Shown here one piece after another: positions 52,284-60,132 of a stretch of 64,000 nt of DNA. The translations under genes were made by a program, and so were the position numbers. Every line of letters begins with the position of its first letter. Within the stretch, counting starts at the first letter, position 1. The notes beneath the pieces were generated by a model that made no database searches, was not told the DNA's origin, and worked only from the letters and a program-made list of their open reading frames with translations. Location: the NCBI RefSeq assembly GCF_032878955.1, contig NZ_CP043839.1, positions 4,588,001 through 4,652,000 on the forward strand, read 5' to 3'. Origin of the DNA: Butyricimonas paravirosa (GTDB taxonomy: Bacteria; Bacteroidota; Bacteroidia; Bacteroidales; Marinifilaceae).

Positions 52284-52382
52284 TGTATGATTTGTGGTTG
52301 ATGATTTATGATGAGGTATTATCTTCATCTTGAATGGTTGTTCCTGATCTGAAATCGTGAATCTGAAATCGTAAATTTTTTT
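52283..52382. repeat. Intergenic inverted-word repeat, GATTTATGATT family
   Basis: The left part (52287-52316) has TGATTTGTGG and TGATTTATGATGA words. The right part (52350-52380) has two GAAATCGTRAAT words complementary to the GATTTACGATT type. Core about 30 bases. It fills the space between kpsF and the DUF5686 gene. Confidence 0.6.
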
Positions 52383-52386
52383 TGTA

Positions 52387-54879
52387 ATGAAATATTTGAA
52401 GTTGTGTTTTGTCTTGTTGTTATTGGCGTGGGTGTCTGTTGCAGAGGCGCAGACAACGAAGGTTCGAGGAAAAGTAGTGGATGCAGAAACGGGGGAACCG
52501 ATGCCATTGGTGAGTATCGTGTTTGTGGGTACCACGATTGGGGTCACGACTGATTTCGATGGGAATTATGATATTGAGACACGGGAGGAGGTCAGCGAAA
52601 TTATGGCATCTTTTGTCTCTTATGAACGCCAGACCGTGGCTGTCAAGAAAGGAGCTTTCAACACGATTGATTTTAAACTGGTACCGATTGTGACTCATTT
52701 AGACGAGGTGAAGGTAAAACCCGGAGAGAATCCGGCTCACGCGATCTTGCGGAATATTTCAAAGAATAAGAAAAAAAATAACCCGGCCGAGAAGGAATCG
52801 TACAGTTATACCACTTATACGAAGATGGAACTGGATATTGCGAACATGAAACCGGAGTTTAAAAATAAGAAGTTACAGAAAAATTTCGGATTTATTTTCC
52901 AGTACATGGACACTTCGGCCATCACGGGAAAGGCCTATTTACCCGTGATGATTTCCGAGGCTTCGGCGGATTATTACTATCGTCGTTCTCCTAAATTGTC
53001 AAGAGAGATCGTGAAAGCGAGCCGGATTTCGGGTATCGAGGAGGATTACAGTCTGGCCCAGTTCACGGGGCATCTACATGTGAATGTCAACTTGTATGAT
53101 AATTACATTAATATATTCGAGGTGAATTTCGCCAGCCCGTTGAGCGAACACGGGTTGATGTATTACAAGTATTTTCTGGTGGATAGTGTTCAGAAGGAGG
53201 GGCGAAAGATATACAAGATCCGTTTTCACCCTAAAGGAAAGTCAACCCCGGTATTTGACGGGGAGGTAAATATTGACTCGACGACATGGGCGTTGGAATC
53301 TGCCCGGTTGAGAATGGCGAAAGGGTTGAATGTGAATTGGATTCGGGATTTGGCTATCGAGAACACGAACGAGTTGATAAACGATTCCACCTGGTTTTTA
53401 AAACAGGACAAGATATTGGCCGATTTTACCGTGCAGATGAAGGATTCGTCCAAGTTAATCTCGTTTATGGGACATCGTCAGATAGACTACTCTAATGTGC
53501 GGGTAAATGAGGATATTCCTACCGAGATACAGAAGTTGGATAATGATGTGATCATTAATAAGGATGTACTTCAAAGTGATGAAAATTACTGGCAATCGGT
53601 GCGTCCTTACGAGTTAAGTGAAAAAGAGCAGAATATATATAATATGGTGGACTCGATTAAGAATGTCCCGCTATATAAAAATATATACGATATTATCCAA
53701 ACAGCTCTGTTGGGATATTATAACACGAAATATATTGGTTTCGGACCTTATTATAAGTTGGTCAGTTTTAACAAGCTGGAGGGGTGTCGTTTTCAACTGG
53801 GGGTGAAGACCACGAGTGATTTCAGTAAACACGTGCGACTTTCCGGGTATGGGGCGTACAGTACGAAAGACGGGGAGTTTAAAGGAGGCGGGACTGTCGA
53901 GTATATCTTTAATAATCAACCGACTTCTAAGTTGACTTTTAGCGGGAAACATGACGTGTTGCAGTTAGGGGCGAGCGAAAATGCCTTTACCACGGGTAAT
54001 ATATTAAGTTCCATCTTTTCTAGGGGAAATAATGAAAAGTTGACGTTGATTAATTCATTTGACGTGCATTACGAGAAAGAGTGGTGGCAGGGATTTTCGA
54101 ATTCTTTTGCCTTGGAATACCGCCAGATGTTCCCCACTAAATACGTTGATTTTGTCCGCCCGAACGGGGAGGTCGTGGATCAGATTCATACCACTCAGTT
54201 CCGTTTAGGAACGCGTTTGTCCAGAAATGAGATTGTCGTGCGGCAGACCTTTGATAAAGTTTCCATGGGGTCGGATTTCCCGATCGTAGGAATTGATTTG
54301 GTAGCAGGGTTGAAAGATATATTGAACGGGGATTACGAGTATTACCGTCTGGAATTGTCCGTGAAACATGATTTTAATATTGCCCCGTTAGGGTACAGTG
54401 ATATTATGTTATCCGGGGGAAAGATATTTAACAAGGTTCCTTATCCGTTGTTGAAGTTACACGAGGGGAATGCCACCTATTTTTATGATCCTTACGCTTT
54501 CTCTTGTATGAATTTCTACGAGTTCGCATCCGATCTATGGGGAGCCGTGTTCTGGGAGCATCATTTTAAAGGATTTTTCTTGAGCAAGATTCCGTTGATG
54601 AAACGGCTGAAATGGCGAGAGGTAGCAACGGTGAAAGCCTTGTGGGGTACGTTGTCGGATAAGAATAACGGTAGTCTACCTAACACGGATGCTATATTCC
54701 GGTTCCCGGAGGGGATGTCTTCCGTGTCAAAGCCTTATATAGAAGCTGGAGTCGGTATTGAGAATATTTTTCGTTTTATCCGGGTGGATGCCATCTGGCG
54801 GTTAACGCATCGCGGGGATCGTTCGGGGCAGGATGTGGATAATTTCGCTATCAATTTCTCGTTACATCTAAATTTCTGA
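52387..54879 (+). CDS. DUF5686/carboxypeptidase-regulatory-like outer membrane protein
   Basis: An 830-residue outer-membrane protein. The signal peptide (1-21, LLLLAWVSVAEAQ) is followed by a carboxypeptidase-regulatory-like domain (about 24-100, GKVVDAETGEPMPLVSIVF and IMASFVSYERQ). A large DUF5686 region and probable beta-barrel run to the end (NFSLHLNF). It lacks a TonB plug and SusC motifs, so it is not a receptor of the SusC type. Bacteroidota commonly hold it; its role is unknown. It is 69 bases before lptB, after a CAATTTT tandem repeat. Confidence 0.88.
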   Translation: MKYLKLCFVLLLLAWVSVAEAQTTKVRGKVVDAETGEPMPLVSIVFVGTTIGVTTDFDGNYDIETREEVSEIMASFVSYERQTVAVKKGAFNTIDFKLVPIVTHLDEVKVKPGENPAHAILRNISKNKKKNNPAEKESYSYTTYTKMELDIANMKPEFKNKKLQKNFGFIFQYMDTSAITGKAYLPVMISEASADYYYRRSPKLSREIVKASRISGIEEDYSLAQFTGHLHVNVNLYDNYINIFEVNFASPLSEHGLMYYKYFLVDSVQKEGRKIYKIRFHPKGKSTPVFDGEVNIDSTTWALESARLRMAKGLNVNWIRDLAIENTNELINDSTWFLKQDKILADFTVQMKDSSKLISFMGHRQIDYSNVRVNEDIPTEIQKLDNDVIINKDVLQSDENYWQSVRPYELSEKEQNIYNMVDSIKNVPLYKNIYDIIQTALLGYYNTKYIGFGPYYKLVSFNKLEGCRFQLGVKTTSDFSKHVRLSGYGAYSTKDGEFKGGGTVEYIFNNQPTSKLTFSGKHDVLQLGASENAFTTGNILSSIFSRGNNEKLTLINSFDVHYEKEWWQGFSNSFALEYRQMFPTKYVDFVRPNGEVVDQIHTTQFRLGTRLSRNEIVVRQTFDKVSMGSDFPIVGIDLVAGLKDILNGDYEYYRLELSVKHDFNIAPLGYSDIMLSGGKIFNKVPYPLLKLHEGNATYFYDPYAFSCMNFYEFASDLWGAVFWEHHFKGFFLSKIPLMKRLKWREVATVKALWGTLSDKNNGSLPNTDAIFRFPEGMSSVSKPYIEAGVGIENIFRFIRVDAIWRLTHRGDRSGQDVDNFAINFSLHLNF

Positions 54880-54882
54880 TAT

Positions 54883-54913
54883 TTTTCAATTTTCAATTTT
54901 CAATTTTCAATTG
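54883..54913. repeat. CAATTTT tandem words before lptB
   Basis: Four tandem 7-base TTTTCAA words. It lies between the DUF5686 stop and the lptB start (54949). Same word and copy number as the array before uppS. Confidence 0.8.
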
Positions 54914-54948
54914 TAAAAGACTATCTTAGCGCGGTAAAATAGTAAGAT

Positions 54949-55680
54949 ATGAAATTAAGAGCTGAGGACTTAGTAAAAAAATACAAGAGCCGTACGGTGG
55001 TAAAAGGAGTTTCCGTGAACGTGGAACAAGGGGAGATCGTCGGGTTATTGGGACCGAACGGGGCAGGAAAGACCACGTCATTTTATATGATAGTGGGATT
55101 GATTAAACCGAACGGGGGACGTATTTTCTTGGATGACACGGAGATCACGACAGAACCCGTGTATCGTCGAGCCCAGCTTGGAGTGGGGTATCTTGCCCAG
55201 GAAGCTTCCGTGTTCCGGCAGTTGAGTGTGGAGGATAATATTAAGGCCGTTTTGGAGATGAGTAATTTACCGAAGGATTACCAGCGTCACCGCTTGGAGG
55301 AGATGCTGGATGAGTTCGGTTTACAGCATATTCGCAAGAGCAAGGGAATTCAATTATCGGGAGGTGAGCGTCGGCGTACGGAGATTGCGCGGGCTTTGTC
55401 GATTGCCCCGAAGTTTATCCTGTTGGACGAACCTTTTGCCGGTGTGGACCCGATTGCCGTGGAGGATATCCAGAGTATCGTGATCAAGTTGAAGGAGAAA
55501 AATATCGGGATTCTGATCACGGATCACAACGTGCAGGAGACATTATGTATCACCGATCGGGCTTATTTGTTGTATGACGGGCGGATTTTACAATCCGGTT
55601 CTGCGGAGGATTTGGCTAATGATCCGGAAGTTAGAAGGGTTTATCTGGGAAAAAACTTTGAATTACGCAGGAAAAAATAA
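54949..55680 (+). CDS. lptB: LPS export ABC transporter ATP-binding protein
   Basis: A 243-residue ATPase. Walker A GPNGAGKTT, signature LSGGERRRTEIARAL, Walker B FILLDEPFAGVDPIAV and the H-loop ITDHNVQETL match LptB precisely, including the FAGVDP segment. It should power LPS extraction from the inner membrane with LptFG, not encoded nearby. KDO synthesis (kpsF) is 2.7 kb upstream, so LPS is made here. A TATCTTAG (about 54918-54925) may be its -7 box; no good -33 was found. The tRNA-Leu promoter begins 18 bases after its stop. Confidence 0.96.
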   Translation: MKLRAEDLVKKYKSRTVVKGVSVNVEQGEIVGLLGPNGAGKTTSFYMIVGLIKPNGGRIFLDDTEITTEPVYRRAQLGVGYLAQEASVFRQLSVEDNIKAVLEMSNLPKDYQRHRLEEMLDEFGLQHIRKSKGIQLSGGERRRTEIARALSIAPKFILLDEPFAGVDPIAVEDIQSIVIKLKEKNIGILITDHNVQETLCITDRAYLLYDGRILQSGSAEDLANDPEVRRVYLGKNFELRRKK

Positions 55681-55697
55681 AAAAACGGTCAAATCGT

Positions 55698-55727
55698 TTT
55701 GCTTTTCACGAAAAAGCAATATATTTG
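55698..55727 (+). promoter_or_regulatory. tRNA-Leu promoter
   Basis: TTTG (55698-55701), 18 bases, TATATTTG (55720-55727) followed by C. A textbook Bacteroidota housekeeping promoter, 17 bases before the mature tRNA 5' end. Confidence 0.85.
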
Positions 55728-55744
55728 CACCGTCAAAATAGCAA

Positions 55745-55826
55745 GCGGGCGTGGCGAAACTGGTAGACGCACTAGACTTAGGATCTAGTGCCGCAAGGCG
55801 TGGGGGTTCGAGTCCCTTCGCCCGCA
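55745..55826 (+). tRNA. tRNA-Leu (anticodon UAG)
   Basis: An 82-base tRNA. The acceptor arms GCGGGCG (55745-55751) and CGCCCGC (55819-55825) pair perfectly, with discriminator A at 55826 and no encoded CCA. The anticodon stem CTAGA/TCTAG encloses the loop CTTAGGA, so the anticodon is TAG (55779-55781). The long variable arm (about GTGCCGCAAGGCGT) and the TTCGAGTC T-arm make it a class II leucine tRNA. Confidence 0.97.
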
Positions 55827-55837
55827 CTTGAAGAGAT

Positions 55838-55865
55838 GGCCGCCTTACAATGAGGTGGCCTTTTT
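55838..55865 (+). terminator. Intrinsic terminator after tRNA-Leu
   Basis: GGCCGCC (55838-55844) and GGTGGCC (55854-55860) form a 7-bp stem with one wobble, followed by five T. Confidence 0.88.
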
Positions 55866-55902
55866 GTTTGTTTTATCAATTATTGTATTATCATAGAGAA
55901 GT

Positions 55903-57255
55903 ATGAATGTAACAAAGAACCAAATCGACGATCTTAATGCAACCATTAAGATTCAATTGGATAAGGATGATTACGCAACTCGCGTGAGCGACGCGTTGAA
56001 AGATTACCAGAAGAGAGCGGTGATTGATGGTTTCCGGAAAGGAAAGACCCCTTTCGGGATTATCAAGAAAATGTACGGTAAAGCCGTTTTGATTGAGGAG
56101 ATCAACAAGTTGATCGGAGAGAGTTTGTCTAATTATATCCAAGAGAACGATTTGAATATCTTGGGTGAACCACTTCCGAGTGAAACGGAACAGAAAGAGT
56201 TGAATCTGGACGAGGAAAGTTTCGAGTTCGTTTATGATATCGCTTTGTCTCCCGCGATGAACGTGAAGTTAAGCAAAAGAGAGAAAGTTCCTTATTACAT
56301 CATCAAGGTGGATGATGAAATGATAGACAAACAGATTGAAAGCATCTGCAAGAGTAATGGCGAATTGACCCCGGTTGACACGATTGAGGGATCAGAATAC
56401 GTGAAGGGTGAGTTGATCGAGTTGGGAGAAGATGGAAAACCGAAAGAAGGTGGAATTCATGTTGAGGATGCCTCTTTATCTGTTGAACACATGAAGGATG
56501 AAGAGCAGGTGAAAATCTTTATCGGTAAGCAGGCTGGAAACGAGGTGATTTTCAATCCGTCAAAAGCTTATCCGAATAAAACGGATTATGCCGCTTTGTT
56601 ACAAGTAAGCAAGGAAGAAGCCGAGCATATTACTTCTGATTTCTGTTTTATCATCAGCGAGATCAAACGTTACGTTGAGGCAGAAGTAAATCAGGCTTTA
56701 TTTGATAAAGTTTACGGGGAAGGTAATGTGAAGAGCGTTGAGGAGTTCCGTGCCCGCGTGAAAGAAGACTTGGCTAAACAGTTCAAAGCTCATAGCGAGT
56801 ACCGTTTGACGGTAGACGCTCGTGACAAGATGTTGAAGAAAAACGAGGATGTGGTTCTTCCGGAGACATTCTTGAAACGCTGGATGTTGGCTACCAATAA
56901 AGAATTGACCCAAGAGGCTGTCGATAAAGATTTCGATTCTTACCGGGATGAATTCAAATGGCAGTTGATCAAGGGGGATATGATCAAGGAAAATAGCATA
57001 AAAGTTGAAGACGAAGACATGAAGGCTGTTGGGCGTGAAGTTGCCGCCGCTCAATTACAACAATACGGATTGTACGGTTTATCTGACGAGCAATTGGATG
57101 GTTTTGCCGTTCGTTTGCTTGAGAATGAGAAACAACGTGCCAGTCTTTACGACCGTGCATTGGAAAATAAGATTTTCAGTGTTATTAAGGAGGGCGTGAA
57201 ACTGGAAGAACAAGAAATATCCATGGACGATTTCGGCAAATTGTTCGAAAAGTAA
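55903..57255 (+). CDS. tig: Trigger factor
   Basis: A 450-residue ribosome-associated chaperone. The N-terminal ribosome-binding domain has VIDGFRKGKTPFGIIKKMYG, the Bacteroidota version of the GFRxGKxP ribosome-docking signature. The middle region, where the FKBP-type prolyl isomerase domain sits in other bacteria, is divergent, with no clear active-site pattern. The C-terminal chaperone arms run from about 250 to the end. Length is typical. It starts 38 bases after the tRNA terminator and ends with its own terminator. Confidence 0.94.
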   Translation: MNVTKNQIDDLNATIKIQLDKDDYATRVSDALKDYQKRAVIDGFRKGKTPFGIIKKMYGKAVLIEEINKLIGESLSNYIQENDLNILGEPLPSETEQKELNLDEESFEFVYDIALSPAMNVKLSKREKVPYYIIKVDDEMIDKQIESICKSNGELTPVDTIEGSEYVKGELIELGEDGKPKEGGIHVEDASLSVEHMKDEEQVKIFIGKQAGNEVIFNPSKAYPNKTDYAALLQVSKEEAEHITSDFCFIISEIKRYVEAEVNQALFDKVYGEGNVKSVEEFRARVKEDLAKQFKAHSEYRLTVDARDKMLKKNEDVVLPETFLKRWMLATNKELTQEAVDKDFDSYRDEFKWQLIKGDMIKENSIKVEDEDMKAVGREVAAAQLQQYGLYGLSDEQLDGFAVRLLENEKQRASLYDRALENKIFSVIKEGVKLEEQEISMDDFGKLFEK

Positions 57256-57274
57256 TTAAGACCATATAATGGTG

Positions 57275-57306
57275 ACCCCGTCTCGTTGAGGCGGGGTTAT
57301 TTTTTT
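57275..57306 (+). terminator. Intrinsic terminator after tig
   Basis: ACCCCGTCT (57275-57283) and AGGCGGGGT (57289-57297) pair at 9 positions with one wobble and a 5-base loop; a T run follows at 57301-57306. Confidence 0.9.
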
Positions 57307-57379
57307 ACCTGAAAGCTTGTCGGAAATGTTCCTGTGATGCTCCGTACTTTCGCTATAGTCCCACTATAGTTTCGGTAAG

Positions 57380-57423
57380 AGGTTAACGATAGGTCAACGA
57401 AAGGTTAACGAAAGGTTATCGAT
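57380..57423. repeat. 11-bp tandem array (AGGTTAACGAA x4)
   Basis: Four consecutive 11-base units matching AGGTYAWCGAW, each differing at no more than two positions. Same unit length as the array at 8344-8420 but a different sequence. Confidence 0.85.
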
Positions 57424-57571
57424 GTTTACAGTTGATTCTTTGTCGTGTTTTTACTGATGTTTGATTGATATATTAACGAGACACCGGTGCAACTTACCAG
57501 TAATATATATGCGAGTTACTTGAAATATGGGAAGCGGAAAATCGGTTAGGAAATAAGAAATGGACATAAAA

Positions 57572-57596
57572 AAAGCTATCCTTCAAGGATAGCTTT
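57572..57596 (-). terminator. Intrinsic terminator of the TPR gene
   Basis: AAAGCTATCC (57572-57581) and GGATAGCTTT (57587-57596) form a perfect 10-bp stem with a 5-base loop. Read on the minus strand it is followed by a T run. Confidence 0.9.
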
Positions 57597-57616
57597 ATAT
57601 CAGTAATTCAAGATTC

Positions 57617-58303
57617 TTATTTCATGTTCAATTTGGCACGAGTGATGTACTTTTCGATGTCACGGGCTTCGTATGAAGCGGGGAATTCTTTTTCCAATCT
57701 TTCGTACATGTTCAACGCACTTTTGTAGTCGTTTGCTTTTTCGAAAGCAAGTCCGGCTTTCATCATGATCACCGGGGTTGTAGCCATATTGGTCGTTCCG
57801 GTAGTTGCTTTTTGATAATAGCTGGAAGCTTTTTTGAAATCGCCTAACTGCATATAAGCGTCACCCAAATTTGCCGTTACCATACTGGAGAAAATTACAT
57901 CATCAGAAGAAAATTTTTCCAAGTGTTTGATGGCATTTTGGTTGTCTCCCAAGTGTAAATAGCAGATTCCCGCATAATAGTTAGCTAAGTTTCCGCTGGG
58001 AGTAGAGCTGTATTTGTCAATGATCTCCAAGAAACCGGGAGCGTTTCCATCACCGTTAAGAGCCATGTTGAAAGAATCTTTTTCAAAAAGGTTCTCGGCA
58101 ACAAACATTTGTTTCAGCGCTTCTTGTTCCATCGGGGCCTTGTAGAATCTATAATATCCCAAGATTGCACCTACCACGATGATAATAACGAGTACACCTC
58201 TTACCAATAATTTTTGATTTTTCTCGATAAATTGTTCGGTCGAAATCGTGGCTTCTTCAATTTGTTCAAAGCCATCCGCACGTTTCTGTTTCTCTTTTGA
58301 CAT
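57617..58303 (-). CDS. Membrane-anchored tetratricopeptide-repeat protein
   Basis: A 228-residue protein with a charged cytosolic N-terminus, one transmembrane helix (about 34-52, RGVLVIIIVVGAILGYY) and periplasmic TPR-like repeats (about 90-215, NLANYYAGICYLHLGDNQNAIKHLEKF, NLGDAYMQLGDFKKASSYYQKA, AGLAFEKANDYKSALNMYERL). The layout resembles YfgM-type ancillary proteins of the secretion/Bam machinery. A minus-strand TAATTTTG (58370-58363) with TTTG 16 bases upstream is a probable promoter. It is divergent from recF. Confidence 0.88.
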   Translation of the reverse strand: MSKEKQKRADGFEQIEEATISTEQFIEKNQKLLVRGVLVIIIVVGAILGYYRFYKAPMEQEALKQMFVAENLFEKDSFNMALNGDGNAPGFLEIIDKYSSTPSGNLANYYAGICYLHLGDNQNAIKHLEKFSSDDVIFSSMVTANLGDAYMQLGDFKKASSYYQKATTGTTNMATTPVIMMKAGLAFEKANDYKSALNMYERLEKEFPASYEARDIEKYITRAKLNMK

Positions 58304-58521
58304 GTTTATATGTTTTTTGTTATTTACTTTTCTTATTCCTAGACGTATCGCTTGTCAACGTGCAAAATTAATTTTTTTTTTGATACCAAAAGGGGCTCCA
58401 CGAAATTTTATGCAAAAAATTATCTGTCTGGCGGATTATATCCTTCTTTTCCTTACTTTTGGTCATCTGTTTCACGTCCGCGTTGGAACTTGTTGCTTGT
58501 AACCACTAACAGTTGAAGTGA

Positions 58522-59622
58522 ATGATTTTAAAGAACTTGAATATTGTCAACTATAAGAATATCGCCGAGGCGAGTGTCACGTGTAGTCCCCGGTTTAATT
58601 GTTTTATCGGGAATAACGGTGTGGGGAAGACTAATGTTCTGGATGCCGTGTACCAGTTGTCGATGTGTAAAAGCTATTTCAACTTGCCTGATGTGCAGAA
58701 TATACGTCACGGGGAGGCTTTTTTCGTGATTGAAGGGCAATATGATTACGGGGAGGAGGAGATTGACGTGTACTGCGGGGTGAAGCGGGGGCAGAAGAAG
58801 ATTTTTAAAAAGAATAAAAAGGCTTATACCCGGCTTTCTGATCATATCGGGTTGTTACCGTTAGTTATTATTTCACCCGCGGACGTGGTGTTGATTGATG
58901 GTGCCAGCGAGGAGAGAAGACGTTTTATTGACGGGGTGATCAGCCAGAGTGATAAGGAGTACCTGCAATTGTTGATCCGCTATAACCGGGTGTTGATGCA
59001 GCGAAACAGTTTTTTGAAGGAATATGCGGGGCGATCCATTGATGCGGATATGTTGTCCGTGTGGGACGAACAACTCGCGGACAGCGGACGTGTCATTCTT
59101 GAACGGCGTAGGGCTTTTGTGTCCGAGTTGGAGGGGATGTTTCAGGTGTATTACGACCGGGTTTCGTTGGGAAGGGAAAAGGTTATGTTGGAATATTCGA
59201 CGACTATAAAGAATGATGATTTCCCGACTTCATTGCGTGGTAGTTTCGAGCGGGACCGGATATTGACTTATACGACAGTGGGTGTGCATCGGGATGATTT
59301 AAACTTGAGCCTAGAAGGGTATCCCGTGAAAAAATTGGGTTCCCAAGGACAGAAGAAGAGTTTCCTGACAGCGTTGAAGTTGGCACAGTTTGCTTACTTG
59401 GTGAAACAGAAGGGGGTGAAGCCATTGTTACTGTTGGATGATATTTTTGATAAGCTGGATGCTGACCGGGTAAGCCAAATCATTCAAATTGTTTCAAGCA
59501 CGGACTTTGGTCAGGTTTTTGTTACAGATACCAATCGTGAACATATTGACGAAATTTTGCAACAACATGCCATGGAATACAAGATATTTCATGTGGAGAG
59601 AGGTGAAGTGATGGATTTGTGA
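58522..59622 (+). CDS. recF: DNA replication/repair protein RecF
   Basis: A 366-residue SMC-like ATPase that loads RecA at gaps with RecO and RecR. Walker A GNNGVGKTNVLDAVY (30-44), the SEERRRFIDGVISQ segment, the ABC-like signature SQGQKKSFLTALKLAQF and Walker B LLLLDDIFDKLD are intact. The length is normal. The start ATG at 58522 encodes MILKNLNIVNYKNIAEA, the family's usual opening. It is not next to dnaA or gyrB here. A repeat and a promoter separate it from the DUF721 gene, a common recF neighbour. Confidence 0.96.
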   Translation: MILKNLNIVNYKNIAEASVTCSPRFNCFIGNNGVGKTNVLDAVYQLSMCKSYFNLPDVQNIRHGEAFFVIEGQYDYGEEEIDVYCGVKRGQKKIFKKNKKAYTRLSDHIGLLPLVIISPADVVLIDGASEERRRFIDGVISQSDKEYLQLLIRYNRVLMQRNSFLKEYAGRSIDADMLSVWDEQLADSGRVILERRRAFVSELEGMFQVYYDRVSLGREKVMLEYSTTIKNDDFPTSLRGSFERDRILTYTTVGVHRDDLNLSLEGYPVKKLGSQGQKKSFLTALKLAQFAYLVKQKGVKPLLLLDDIFDKLDADRVSQIIQIVSSTDFGQVFVTDTNREHIDEILQQHAMEYKIFHVERGEVMDL

Positions 59623-59706
59623 TTTATGATTTACGATCCTATGATTCCATGATTAAAATGTGTTAGTTGGTGAGAAAGAATCACCTAATCGTAAATTATA
59701 AATCAC
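59619..59706. repeat. Intergenic inverted repeat, GATTTATGATTTACGAT family
   Basis: The 19-base arms 59619-59637 (GTGATTTATGATTTACGAT) and 59688-59706 pair at 18 of 19 positions around a 50-base core. The left arm begins within the recF stop codon. A partial AAAATTTAGATT-type array follows (59720-59743). Confidence 0.85.
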
Positions 59707-59744
59707 TAAATTTAGTGGAATCTAAAATTTAAAATCTAAAATAG

Positions 59745-59773
59745 TTGGGGTTGTTTAGAAAATCGTATTTTTG
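59745..59773 (+). promoter_or_regulatory. Promoter of the DUF721 gene
   Basis: GTTG (TTG at 59745-59747), 18 bases, TATTTTTG (59766-59773). One mismatch in the -33 box. Confidence 0.6.
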
Positions 59774-59815
59774 TAGAACGAATTTAATTGTAAAATCATA
59801 ATAAATAGGAATATT

Positions 59816-60106
59816 TTGAAGCAGGGTAAGACGTTGACAATGGATGAACTGGTAAATCTTTACTTGGAGCAGATGGGCTTATCCCGTCAGTTCAAAGAGA
59901 GGGAGGTGTGCCAGGTTTGGCCGGATGTCGTGGGGGGAATGATTGCTTCCCGGACGAAAAGTTTACGGATTTCAGAAGGAAAAGTGTTCGTGAGTTTCAC
60001 TTCTTCTGTGGTAAAGAACGAGATTCTGATGGTGAAAGAGGGACTAATAAAAGCCTTGAATGACCGGGTCGGGGATCATGTTGTGAAAGATATTGTGGTG
60101 TTCTAG
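59816..60106 (+). CDS. DUF721 domain protein (DciA-like)
   Basis: A 96-residue cytoplasmic protein. The TTG at 59816 has AGGA at a good distance and gives the usual short basic start; ATG at 59840 is an alternative. EVCQVWPDVVGGMIASRTKSLRI, then VFVSFTSSVVKNEILMVKEGLIKALNDRVG, are the hallmark DUF721 segments with the conserved Trp and VG. Proteobacterial relatives (DciA) help load the replicative helicase, so a replication link with upstream recF is plausible. Confidence 0.9.
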   Translation: MKQGKTLTMDELVNLYLEQMGLSRQFKEREVCQVWPDVVGGMIASRTKSLRISEGKVFVSFTSSVVKNEILMVKEGLIKALNDRVGDHVVKDIVVF

Positions 60107-60132
60107 GGATGGAACATTTAATAAGGATATAG

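Larger units (their letters stand above)
57307..57616. other. 310-base gap between tig and the TPR gene
   Basis: No gene seen. It holds two CTATAG palindromes (about 57353-57370), a perfect-register 11-bp tandem array (57380-57423), a stretch of unremarkable sequence, and the terminator of the minus-strand TPR gene (57572-57596). Confidence 0.6.

Noticed and set aside
57380..57423. CRISPR array
   Set aside because: Units of 11 bases without spacers and no cas genes; it is a simple tandem array. The same holds for 8344-8420.
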